Shown here one piece after another: positions 35,906 through 43,937 of a stretch of DNA of 64,000 nucleotides. The stretch's first letter is position 1. Every line of letters starts with the position of its first letter. The notes under the pieces were generated by a model that saw nothing but the letters and a program-made list of their open reading frames with translations, was not told where the DNA came from and did not search any database. Origin of the DNA: Desulfovibrio inopinatus DSM 10711 (GTDB lineage Bacteria > Desulfobacterota > Desulfovibrionia > Desulfovibrionales > Desulfovibrionaceae); NCBI RefSeq assembly GCF_000429305.1, contig NZ_AUBP01000005.1, positions 248,001-312,000 on the forward strand, read 5' to 3'. The translations under genes were made by a program, and so were the position numbers.

Positions 35906-37054
35906 TCAATCCAATGTCTGACGGTATCGCTTTAAAGCAATGAACATAATGACCACGACAAACGTCGCGATAGGCCATAGATGCGGAACGATCTCCGTCA
36001 ATGTATTGCCCTTGAGAACAATCCCCCGAACGATGCGTAAGTAGTGTGTCAAGGGTAATACCGACCCAAGATATTGCGCCCATTGCGGCATACCGCGAAA
36101 CGGAAACATGAATCCGGAAAGAAGGATGGATGGGAGGAAGAAAAAAAACGACATTTGCATGGCCTGTAATTGATTCTGGGCCACCGTAGAAAATGTAATT
36201 CCTACGGCCAAATTCGCAGCAATAAAAAGTGATGAGACAACAAGCAGCAAAAGCAAACTTCCGTATATCGGAACGTTGAAAATGAGAACTGCAGCACAAA
36301 TAATCAGCCCCATCTGAATGTACCCAACAACGATATATGGAATGATTTTACCAACCATCACCTCAAGAGGTCGCACAGGGGTGGTCAAAAGATTTTCCAT
36401 CGTTCCGCGTTCACGTTCTCTGGTAATGGCCAAAGCTGTAATAATGACCAAAGTCATGGTCAACACGACACCCATAAGCCCAGGAACAATATTGTATTGT
36501 GTATTGGCTTCGGGATTGTACTTAGCGTGAATTCGGAGGTCTACGGGGCCAGGCCGGGATTGCAGACTCGCCAACGGCCCTTTCAGGTCGCGGTCAAACG
36601 TTGATTGCACCAATGTACGAAGTGCTGTGACTGCATTACTCGTGGCAGCTGGGTCGGTGGCATCAGCCTCAAGCAATAATACGGGACGCTCACCACGAAC
36701 AAGTTGCCGGGAGAAATCAACAGGAATCGTCAGAACGAACTGAACGTCCCCCAAAGCCAACGCTTCATGTGCCTGTTCTTCAGAGCTGATGATGCGTGTA
36801 ATCTTGAAGTAGAGACTATTTTGCATCGCCGCGATGAGCGTGCGGGAAAAAACACTCGGGTCGGCATCAAGAACGGCAGTGGGCAAATATTTCGGATCGG
36901 AATTAATGGCAAATCCAAACAAAATCAGCTGCATAAAAGGAATGGCGATCATCATGGCAAAAGTCAGACGATCACGCCGCATTTGAACGAACTCTTTGGA
37001 CACCATGGCAATAAGCCGTCGAAAGGAAAATATGTCGCTCACATTCCACCTCAC
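35906..37054 (-). CDS. ABC-2 type transporter permease (YbhS/YbhR-like)
   Basis: A 382-residue inner-membrane permease of the ABC-2 class: an N-terminal helix (about residues 28-45), a large extracytoplasmic domain (about 45-180), then five helices including the conserved ITRERERGTMENLLTTPVRPLEVMVGKI segment and the final PLTHYLRIVRGIVLKG. It works with the ATPase whose stop overlaps its start by four bases. E. coli YbhFSR uses two permeases; here only one is present, so it probably forms a homodimer. Confidence 0.92.
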   Translation of the reverse strand: MRWNVSDIFSFRRLIAMVSKEFVQMRRDRLTFAMMIAIPFMQLILFGFAINSDPKYLPTAVLDADPSVFSRTLIAAMQNSLYFKITRIISSEEQAHEALALGDVQFVLTIPVDFSRQLVRGERPVLLLEADATDPAATSNAVTALRTLVQSTFDRDLKGPLASLQSRPGPVDLRIHAKYNPEANTQYNIVPGLMGVVLTMTLVIITALAITRERERGTMENLLTTPVRPLEVMVGKIIPYIVVGYIQMGLIICAAVLIFNVPIYGSLLLLLVVSSLFIAANLAVGITFSTVAQNQLQAMQMSFFFFLPSILLSGFMFPFRGMPQWAQYLGSVLPLTHYLRIVRGIVLKGNTLTEIVPHLWPIATFVVVIMFIALKRYRQTLD

Positions 37055-38010
37055 GACGTTCCGGAACGAGCCCGATTCATAAGACTGATAAAGACCTCTT
37101 CCAGACTTGGTTCAATTTGACGCCATTGATATTGCGAATCGACTTCGGTTTGTAGGGCCGATTGCATGGCGTCTCTGTCTTTCCCACTCAAGTGAAGTGT
37201 GTTTCCAAACGGAACGACTTGCTCAATGCCCGGACATGATTTCAACCGTTCTCCAAGCTTATACAACTCAGGTCCAACGATTTCAAACGAGGTCAACCCT
37301 TCTTGGTCAATGACATCCTGTACCGTACCGGATGCGAGCAGATTGCCGTATGCGATATACGCCAAACGATGGCAGCGTTCTGCCTCATCCATATAATGTG
37401 TTGTAATGAGCGCCGTCATGCCCTGACTTGTCAGTTTATGCACTTGATTCCAAAAGTCACGGCGTGCTTTGGGATCAACTCCCGCAGTCGGTTCGTCCAA
37501 TAAAAGAAGATCGGGATTGTGCAGCATACAAGCTGCCAATGCCAGACGTTGCTTCCAGCCACCGGACAACGCCCCGGCGAGCTGATGCGTAAAGGGGTCG
37601 AGCTCCATACGCGTAATCATATCGCGCACGGTTGCTCTTCGCCTCTTCACTCCATATATCCGAGCCATAAAAAGCAGATTTTCATGAACAGATAAGTCGG
37701 TGTATAGGCTGAATTTTTGTGCCATATACCCAACACGGGGCTTAATCCGGCGCGATTCAGTGAGAATATCGAACCCAAGACAGGTTCCTTGACCAGCATC
37801 AGGGATCAGCAACCCGCACAACATACGTAAAAATGTTGTTTTTCCTGATCCATTCGGCCCAAGAAATCCGTAGATTTCCCCTTGATGTACCTGCATATCG
37901 ATCCCATTGACCACTGTTTTTTCTCCAAAAACCTTGGTCACGCCGGTCACATCAATGACAGGTCGATCCGTATCAAGAGGCATTTGGATTGTGCTCATGG
38001 AGATACACAT
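37051..38010 (-). CDS. ABC-2 type transporter ATPase
   Basis: A 319-residue nucleotide-binding protein with Walker A GPNGSGKTTFLRM, signature LSGGWKQRLALA and Walker B LLLLDEPTAGVDP. A ~90-residue C-terminal domain (LTSFEIVGPELYKLGERLK...) is typical of drug or lipid exporters of the DrrA/YbhF class. It overlaps the HlyD gene end by 38 bases (or 26 bases if ATG 37998 is the start). With the fusion protein upstream and the permease downstream it forms an export system; the outer-membrane TolC partner must be elsewhere. Confidence 0.94.
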   Translation of the reverse strand: MCISMSTIQMPLDTDRPVIDVTGVTKVFGEKTVVNGIDMQVHQGEIYGFLGPNGSGKTTFLRMLCGLLIPDAGQGTCLGFDILTESRRIKPRVGYMAQKFSLYTDLSVHENLLFMARIYGVKRRRATVRDMITRMELDPFTHQLAGALSGGWKQRLALAACMLHNPDLLLLDEPTAGVDPKARRDFWNQVHKLTSQGMTALITTHYMDEAERCHRLAYIAYGNLLASGTVQDVIDQEGLTSFEIVGPELYKLGERLKSCPGIEQVVPFGNTLHLSGKDRDAMQSALQTEVDSQYQWRQIEPSLEEVFISLMNRARSGTS

Positions 38011-38992
38011 CGATAGGTTGTCCAGGATGCAGTTTCGCGGCGACCTCTGGAGGAAATACAGCCTCTACCATAAAGACAAGCTTTGTACGAAACACCTGAC
38101 TGAAAATAACAGGCGGCGAATATTCCGCCTCTGCCGAAATATATGAAATCGTACCCTTATATTCTTCACCGCAGCCATCACAGTGCACAAAAACAGTCTG
38201 CCCTGATTCGAGTGTCGCGACCTGATTTTCCGGAATAAAAAACCGTGCTTTGACATTTTCCGGTGGCAGAAGCGAAATCACGGGTTGCCCAGCACCAACC
38301 CACTCTCCTTCTCTATAAAGAGTATCGAAAACAAGTCCTGCTTGTGGGGCAGCCTGGTGTTTTTCATCAAAATTCCACTGAGCTTGAGCCAATGCCGCTT
38401 TTTTAACATCCACATCACTTTGTGCAGCTTTAATGCGATCAATCCGAGACGCTAACTTCGCCGTATCCAAAGTCGCCCGAAGTCGTTGCAGGTTGGCTTG
38501 TGTCTGTTGATACTCCGAGGTGGTGATATCAAGCGTTTCTTGGGCAATACTTTTGTCACGATAGAGCCGCGTTCGGCGAGAATATTCCAACTTCAACAAC
38601 TTCAATCGCGCTTCAATTTCTTTAATTTCTGCCCGAATTTGATCCAACTCTTCTGGACGACTTCCTTTTTCCATATCGTGAAGTGTATGGACTGCTTCTT
38701 GTACTGATGCTTTTGCCTGGTTGACAGCTTGTCGCTCAAATTCCCGTTCCAGCGTAAACAATGGTACCCCGGAGTCAATCCGCGCGCCTTTTGTAACGGA
38801 TAAGACATTCAATTGTCCGGATAATTTCGATGCGACACGGACAAACTCTCCTTCAATATACCCAGGTAGTGCGTCGGATTCGGTGGGACTACACCCTGTA
38901 ATAAGAACAACTGCGATTACAAGGCAGACAAAAATGCAACAAAACCGCGCCATCACACGGTAGATCCGCTTTCTCTTGACGCTATGAATCAC
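37973..38992 (-). CDS. HlyD/MFP-family periplasmic adaptor, lipoprotein (YbhG-like)
   Basis: This 339-residue protein begins with a basic stretch and a lipobox (VVLITGC, Cys at about 34), so it is likely a lipoprotein of the inner membrane facing the periplasm. It has a biotinyl-lipoyl-like half motif (RVASKLSGQLNVLSVTKGARI), a long coiled-coil hairpin (about 75-190, rich in EIKEIEARLKLLKLEY-type heptads), the second lipoyl half, and a beta-barrel domain (VKARFFIPENQVATLESG). It links the ABC-2 permease to an outer-membrane channel and heads the operon. A CDGCGEE pair of cysteines in the barrel is unusual. Confidence 0.9.
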   Translation of the reverse strand: MIHSVKRKRIYRVMARFCCIFVCLVIAVVLITGCSPTESDALPGYIEGEFVRVASKLSGQLNVLSVTKGARIDSGVPLFTLEREFERQAVNQAKASVQEAVHTLHDMEKGSRPEELDQIRAEIKEIEARLKLLKLEYSRRTRLYRDKSIAQETLDITTSEYQQTQANLQRLRATLDTAKLASRIDRIKAAQSDVDVKKAALAQAQWNFDEKHQAAPQAGLVFDTLYREGEWVGAGQPVISLLPPENVKARFFIPENQVATLESGQTVFVHCDGCGEEYKGTISYISAEAEYSPPVIFSQVFRTKLVFMVEAVFPPEVAAKLHPGQPIDVYLHEHNPNAS

Positions 38993-39074
38993 AGCAAAAA
39001 CACTCCAATATCTATTTTAGAGTTGCGATTTCAATTCAGTGAACCATTGTTTCTGAAGAGATAACATTTTTATT

Positions 39075-39533
39075 CTATGGAGTTGTAGCATCTAATTCAT
39101 TAAGCATACGCGCTTCTTCTTCGGGAGTTATCGCTCGCTCAAGCCCTTTGATCGGTGGCGCCGAATGTTTGGAACGCGTGGAATCCGGCGCAACAGTTTG
39201 TATCGCATCTTTTGCATCAAGTTTTTGGAGAACAGCCGCCATCTGTTCACCTAATCGATTCAAAAGAAAATCTCGCTCCGTCTTCAGGGCTTCTCGCTCC
39301 TTCACGACATCGCCAAGTTTTGTTTCAAGTTCTGAAACAACGCGTTCATGATCAAGTTCAGCCTGATGAAGATCCTTTTCGAGCATTTCGATTTTATGAG
39401 ACAATTGATTGATTTGAGCCCGAGATGTCTCGACGTGCGCTTGCATCTCCATATACCGTATATTTGCAGCATATCCAAAATACCCGAGACCAGCCGCCAC
39501 TGCGCACATCAAGAATACGGCAAATGCTCGCAT
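39075..39533 (-). CDS. Membrane-anchored coiled-coil protein of unknown function
   Basis: A 152-residue protein with one N-terminal transmembrane helix (about residues 3-22, MRAFAVFLMCAVAAGLGYFG), followed by a charged coiled coil (about 30-105, heptads such as INQLSHKIEMLEKDLHQAEL) and a polar tail ending ITPEEEARMLNELDATTP. The strong ribosome site GAAGGAG supports the ATG at 39533. No family is recognised. It is divergent from the mla operon and on the same strand as the export operon, 82 bases upstream of the HlyD-type gene. Confidence 0.75.
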   Translation of the reverse strand: MRAFAVFLMCAVAAGLGYFGYAANIRYMEMQAHVETSRAQINQLSHKIEMLEKDLHQAELDHERVVSELETKLGDVVKEREALKTERDFLLNRLGEQMAAVLQKLDAKDAIQTVAPDSTRSKHSAPPIKGLERAITPEEEARMLNELDATTP

Positions 39534-39790
39534 AGCATCTCCTTCAAAATTGTCGAGGAATCAAAAGTCTGCTCAACTTTATCCTTCCAGACACAATCAA
39601 GCAACACCAACCTCAGATCCATACCGTCAACCGAATGAAAATTGGTGTCGAAGTGGTCAAACAGAGTGATCGGACTTGATTCCGCGTGTTTTTTATGTAT
39701 TTCTCTTGGTCAGACAAAGGCATGTGGTCACCTACAACCTTCTTCAAAACAGCATGCTCGCATTACGGTTACATCACTGAAATCCCAAGT

Positions 39791-40597
39791 ATGGAATCAC
39801 AACCTTCACAATTCTTTCTTCACCCGGCTGTGGTCGGACGGCGAACGCTTGCGCTCATTGGCGAATTTGGCGCATTCGCCTGTTTTCTCGGGTTTGGCAT
39901 CCGTTCAATCTTTACTTTGCCATTCCAATTTTCAAAAATCATCCAACAAATGTACTTCATTGGTGTTAAATCCATCTTTGTCATTGCACTGATTGGATTA
40001 TTCACCGGTATGGTCCTCGGCCTGCAAGGCTATTACACTCTCGTTAAATTCGGCTCGGAAGGACTTTTAGGAGCTGCTGTCGCGCTCTCTATTATACGCG
40101 AACTCGGCCCGGTGTTGACAGCCATCATGGTGACAGGTCGCGCCGGTTCAGCGATGGCTGCAGAAATCGGTATTATGCGTATATCCGAACAAATCGATGC
40201 TCTCGATACAATGGATATCGATCCTATTCGCTTTCTCATAGGCCCGCGCATCGTTGCGGCGCTCATCTGCTTCCCGCTTCTTACCGCCATATTTGATGTC
40301 ATTGGCATCCTCGGAGGGTACGTCAGCGGAGTAGCACTGCTTGGAATCAACAAAGGGATCTATTTTTATCGGATCAATTCAAGCGTTGAATTGACCGATA
40401 TTATGGGGGGCTTCACGAAAGCGATTGTTTTTGGACTGCTTGTCGTGACTATCTGTTGTTTCGAAGGATATTTCACGCACACACGAGCTGGTGGTTTCGG
40501 GGCCAAGGGTGTCAGCTTGGCGACAACATCGGCCGTGGTATTATCCTGTATCTTCATTCTTGTTTCCGACTATGTCCTAACGTCATTTTTACTATAA
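39791..40597 (+). CDS. mlaE: Phospholipid ABC transporter permease MlaE
   Basis: A 268-residue permease of the Mla retrograde phospholipid transport system. It has the MlaE signatures FTGMVLGLQGYYTLVKFGSEGLLG, the conserved ELGPVLTAIMVTGRAGSAMAAEIG and ALDTMDIDP coupling region, and five or six helices. ATG 39791 (MESQPSQFF) is taken as the start; the longer frame to 39686 adds a non-conserved extension. The 257-base region upstream shows no clear promoter. The ATPase gene mlaF, usually next door, is missing here. Confidence 0.93.
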   Translation: MESQPSQFFLHPAVVGRRTLALIGEFGAFACFLGFGIRSIFTLPFQFSKIIQQMYFIGVKSIFVIALIGLFTGMVLGLQGYYTLVKFGSEGLLGAAVALSIIRELGPVLTAIMVTGRAGSAMAAEIGIMRISEQIDALDTMDIDPIRFLIGPRIVAALICFPLLTAIFDVIGILGGYVSGVALLGINKGIYFYRINSSVELTDIMGGFTKAIVFGLLVVTICCFEGYFTHTRAGGFGAKGVSLATTSAVVLSCIFILVSDYVLTSFLL

Positions 40598-40647
40598 CAG
40601 GCATAATGCTTGCTATAACTTCTCAACACTCTATACCTGACGAAAAT

Positions 40648-41097
40648 ATGACTAAATATCGAATAGAAACAGCCGTCGGCATCTTCGTCCTCGCGGGCTT
40701 GGCGTGTGTGGCATACCTGACAATTCACTTAGGAAAAGTCGAATTGTTCGGAGGAAACACCTATACGATCAATGCTCGATTCAACGATGTAACGGGACTT
40801 GTCGCAGGTGCCGAAGTTCAAATGGCCGGCGTGACCATAGGCCATGTCGACAGCATTCACCTCCGTCCTGAAGATAAAACTGCTCTTGTTTCCATGCAGA
40901 TTCAAAAGGATGTCCCGCTTGACGAGGATGCTATCGCATCCATCAAAACAAGCGGACTCATCGGAGACAAGTATATCAAAATATCTCCGGGTGGTTCTGA
41001 TGTCCCCCTCGCACCGGGGGCACTGCTCACGGATACGGAATCCAGCGTGGATTTAACAGACCTTATTGGTAAATACATTTTTGGTGGCGTAAAATAA
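40648..41097 (+). CDS. mlaD: Mla system MCE-domain protein MlaD
   Basis: A 149-residue protein, one N-terminal helix (IETAVGIFVLAGLACVAYL) followed by a single MCE domain (YTINARFNDVTGLVAGAEVQMAGV...IKTSGLIGDKYIKISPGG). It would form the periplasmic hexameric ring bound to MlaE. The C-terminus (SSVDLTDLIGKYIFGG) is the usual MlaD end. ATG 40648 is just before the helix; ATG 40606 in the same frame is an alternative, nine bases after mlaE. mlaC follows after 19 bases. Confidence 0.92.
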   Translation: MTKYRIETAVGIFVLAGLACVAYLTIHLGKVELFGGNTYTINARFNDVTGLVAGAEVQMAGVTIGHVDSIHLRPEDKTALVSMQIQKDVPLDEDAIASIKTSGLIGDKYIKISPGGSDVPLAPGALLTDTESSVDLTDLIGKYIFGGVK

Positions 41098-41116
41098 GAC
41101 TGACAGGGATTACAGT

Positions 41117-41701
41117 ATGAAAAAGCATCTTTCATTTTTTTTGTCTTTGGCTGTGTTGCTCATGTTGGTATATACTCCTGCCCAAGCTGCTAATTCAGCG
41201 ACAACGACGTTGAAAACATCTGTCGACACCGTCATTAGTTTGTTGAAAAAGCAAAAGGAAACGGGCCAATCGCAACGAGACCAGATTAAGCACGTCATGG
41301 CCGACATTTTCGATAAAACGGAATTATCTCGGCGTGCACTTGGTATAGCGTGGAAAAATTTTACCCCAGACCAACAAGCACGTTTTGTCACTGCATTTGT
41401 AACCTTGCTCGACAAAACCTATGTCGATAAGCTTGATGGCTTTTCTGGTGAAACCGTTATTTTTGAACACGAGGTCTCCCTTGGTCCGGATAAAGCGGAA
41501 GTCGCGACAAAAATTGTCCGGAATTCAGGCGCAGATATTCCCATTGTTTACCGCATGATACTCAATGATGGTGTATGGCGAATCTATGATGTTGTTATCG
41601 AAGGTGTCAGTTTGGTTCGCAATTACCGAAAGCAGTTCAACTCGTTGCTGCAAAATACAACACCCGATAAACTCATCGAAAAAATCAATTCCATGGCGTA
41701 A
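41117..41701 (+). CDS. mlaC: Periplasmic phospholipid-binding protein MlaC
   Basis: A 194-residue protein with a Sec signal peptide (MKKHLSFFLSLAVLLMLVYT, cleavage near AQA-AN) and the MlaC/Ttg2D fold: KHVMADIFDKTELSRRALGIAWKNFTPDQQARF, then YRMILNDGVWRIYDVVIEGVSLVRNYRKQF, the strongest family mark. It shuttles phospholipid across the periplasm between the MlaA complex in the outer membrane and MlaFEDB. Followed by mlaA after 22 bases. Confidence 0.93.
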   Translation: MKKHLSFFLSLAVLLMLVYTPAQAANSATTTLKTSVDTVISLLKKQKETGQSQRDQIKHVMADIFDKTELSRRALGIAWKNFTPDQQARFVTAFVTLLDKTYVDKLDGFSGETVIFEHEVSLGPDKAEVATKIVRNSGADIPIVYRMILNDGVWRIYDVVIEGVSLVRNYRKQFNSLLQNTTPDKLIEKINSMA

Positions 41702-41723
41702 CCCCAAAAATCCGAGACCTTAT

Positions 41724-42566
41724 ATGAAGACGAGAACGTTCGCCTGCGACACCCGTTTCATAGTGCTGAGCCTGCTGCTTTTGGCACTCAGCCTTGCCGG
41801 TTGTGCAAAAAAAAACCACCAGTCTGTCGATCCGGCCAGTGCCGACATGATGACAACAACAACCAGCGAGAAATCTACAACGTCCGGTGTTCCCAAACTC
41901 ATTGGACAGAGTGACACCACCTTTGACGATACCTCTAACGCAGAAGTACTGGATATCGATGGAAGTATTAAAGATCCCTTTGAACGATGGAACCGTTTCT
42001 GGTTTTCGTTCAATGATACAGTCTATACAGCCATCCAACCAATTGCCGATGGGTATGCCTACGTTGTGCCCTCGTTTCTGCGTACGGGAATCAAAAATGT
42101 GTATAATAACATTTTGTTTCCCATGCGATTTCTTAACTGTTTACTCCAACTCGATTTCACCAAGGCACAACGAGAATTCGGTCGTTTTCTCATCAACTCC
42201 ACTTTCGGTTTTGGTGGACTCGTCGATGTTGCCAAGACGGACCCCAATCTCTACCCCCAAGATGAAGATTTTGGACAAACACTTGGACGTTGGGGTATGG
42301 GATACGGGTTCTATATGGTCATTCCATTTCTTGGTCCATCGTCAGCCCGTGATGGCTTCGGCATGATTGTCGACCTCGGCACAAGTCCTACCACCTACAT
42401 TCTTGAGCCATGGTATCTTTCCTATATTATTAAGGGTGCTGATCGGTTTAACATGCTTCCGGAATTGCTGGCCGATTACAATACGATGAAGCAAGGAGCC
42501 ATAGAGCCATATGTTGCACTGCGTGATTTCTATGTGCAGTATCGCAACAAAAAAGTGAGAGAATAA
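41724..42566 (+). CDS. mlaA: Outer-membrane lipoprotein MlaA (VacJ)
   Basis: A 280-residue lipoprotein with lipobox LSLAGC (Cys at about 27) and the MlaA domain: DPFERWNRFWFSFNDTVYTAI, YNNILFPMRFLNCLLQ, GRFLINSTFGFGGLVDVA, QTLGRWGMGYGFYMVIPFLGPSSARDG. It removes phospholipid from the outer leaflet. A polar linker of about 45 residues, with Thr runs, separates the lipobox from the domain and is longer than in E. coli. Two hairpins follow the stop. Confidence 0.94.
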   Translation: MKTRTFACDTRFIVLSLLLLALSLAGCAKKNHQSVDPASADMMTTTTSEKSTTSGVPKLIGQSDTTFDDTSNAEVLDIDGSIKDPFERWNRFWFSFNDTVYTAIQPIADGYAYVVPSFLRTGIKNVYNNILFPMRFLNCLLQLDFTKAQREFGRFLINSTFGFGGLVDVAKTDPNLYPQDEDFGQTLGRWGMGYGFYMVIPFLGPSSARDGFGMIVDLGTSPTTYILEPWYLSYIIKGADRFNMLPELLADYNTMKQGAIEPYVALRDFYVQYRNKKVRE

Positions 42567-42613
42567 ACGTCGTCACTTTCAACGCGACGCCTGAACAACT
42601 TTACATAAACTCC

Positions 42614-42644
42614 AGCGCCGCACGTCTTCCAGACGTGCGGCGCT
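42614..42644 (+). terminator. Strong hairpin after mlaA
   Basis: AGCGCCGCACGTCT (42614-42627) pairs perfectly with AGACGTGCGGCGCT (42631-42644), fourteen GC-rich pairs with a TCC loop. No long T-run follows, so it may stabilise the 3' end rather than terminate by itself. Confidence 0.65.
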
Positions 42645-42736
42645 GCTTCGTTTGCATCCACCAAAATGTACACACCGTATTGCGAAGAGATATAGCAGAT
42701 GAATCTTGTAGCCTTTGCTTCTGCAAATAAACGATC

Positions 42737-42790
42737 AACACACGAAAAGAGCCGGCGCAATATTTTTTGCGTCGGCTCTTTTCGTGTGTT
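42737..42790. terminator. Bidirectional terminator between mlaA and jag
   Basis: A 24-pair hairpin (42737-42760 with 42767-42790; one G-T pair) surrounds a six-base loop. Its arms begin AACACACGAAAAGAGCC. The A and T runs inside the stem give U-rich tails in both directions. It lies 14 bases from the jag stop. Confidence 0.85.
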
Positions 42791-42803
42791 GAATATGAGT
42801 ACT

Positions 42804-43868
42804 CTATTTTCCTGTCTGTTGTTCTTGTCGATTTCCTCGACGAGGCAGGATAATCACGCGTTTCAAAGGACCATCGCCCTTGCTCCGCGTTTGAATGGAT
42901 GCATCTTCTTGTAATGCAAGGTGAACAACACGGCGATGATAGGAACTCAACGGTTTTGTACTTTGCGGACGTCCCTGTGTTTTGGCTTTATCCGCTAGGT
43001 ATATCGCCATCTTACGCAGGTTATCATCTTGTTTCTCTCGATATTCACCCGTATTGACTTGAATGCGTACGGGTTCTTCCCATTTTCTCGCTACAATGCG
43101 ATTGACGAGATACTGCAGAGACGACAAGGTTTGTCCTTCGCGACCAATAATCAGACCAGAATTTTCATCATCATCGATAGTGACATTGATCCGATCACCA
43201 TGCGCTTCAAACTCCATTGGTGGAGTTTGCTCAAGCATGGCCTCTAAAATCGTCGTCATGACACCTTGAATGAGTTCTTTCAATTCATTGGTGAGGACGA
43301 GCGGCTGACGTTCTTGAGGCGCGATCTTCACGTCCTCCTGATCCGCTTTTTCGACAGCAGGTGGCACTTCAGTAACCTGCTCATGCTTCTGCGGAACTTC
43401 TTGTGGTTGCTGTGCAGCCTGGGGTGGTTGATTTTTTGTTTCGAGAGAGTCAGGCTTCGCAGGTTTCGCATGTTGCCGCTCTTCACGCTCTGCCGATTCT
43501 GCTTTTGCCTGTTTTTCAGGACGACGCGGCCGCTCCTGGCGCTTATTCTCTCCTTGGCGACCTTTCCGGTCACGATCTCCAGACTGTTTCGCGGATTTCT
43601 TTCCGCTAGAGGCTTGTTCATTTGTGCGGGGCGATTTGTCGGTATTCGCTCCGGCATCTCGTGACGAAGGTTCAAGATCAAGGTGGGCTTCGCCTCGTAC
43701 TTTTGCTCTGATTTCAGCCTTTTTTTTGCCGACCAAACCAAAGATTCCAGTAGAGCCACCTGAAAAAATCTCTATCTCCAACTTGTCTCTGTCTTCTCGA
43801 AAAAAACGGCACGCCTCTTCAATGGCATCATCGACAGTTTTCCCACTGAAACTTTTCCAATCCGTCAT
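42804..43868 (-). CDS. jag: Jag/KhpB RNA-binding protein
   Basis: A 354-residue protein with the Jag N-terminal domain (WKSFSGKTVDDAIEEACRFF), a long charged low-complexity linker (about residues 65-190, Arg/Lys/Glu/Gln/Pro rich), a KH domain (GLIIGREGQTLSSLQYLVNRIVARK) and a C-terminal R3H domain (ending in LSSYHRRVVHLALQED). It binds RNA and in other bacteria works with KhpA in cell-envelope control. ATG 43868 is chosen for the AAGGAG before it; the longer reading lacks one. It follows yidC in the conserved rpmH cluster. Confidence 0.94.
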   Translation of the reverse strand: MTDWKSFSGKTVDDAIEEACRFFREDRDKLEIEIFSGGSTGIFGLVGKKKAEIRAKVRGEAHLDLEPSSRDAGANTDKSPRTNEQASSGKKSAKQSGDRDRKGRQGENKRQERPRRPEKQAKAESAEREERQHAKPAKPDSLETKNQPPQAAQQPQEVPQKHEQVTEVPPAVEKADQEDVKIAPQERQPLVLTNELKELIQGVMTTILEAMLEQTPPMEFEAHGDRINVTIDDDENSGLIIGREGQTLSSLQYLVNRIVARKWEEPVRIQVNTGEYREKQDDNLRKMAIYLADKAKTQGRPQSTKPLSSYHRRVVHLALQEDASIQTRSKGDGPLKRVIILPRRGNRQEQQTGK

Positions 43869-43937
43869 ATGTTCTCCTTGTCGCGCCAATCCCAAGCGTG
43901 ATCGCCGCTGGCTTGCGCTATCGAAGAGCTCACGATT

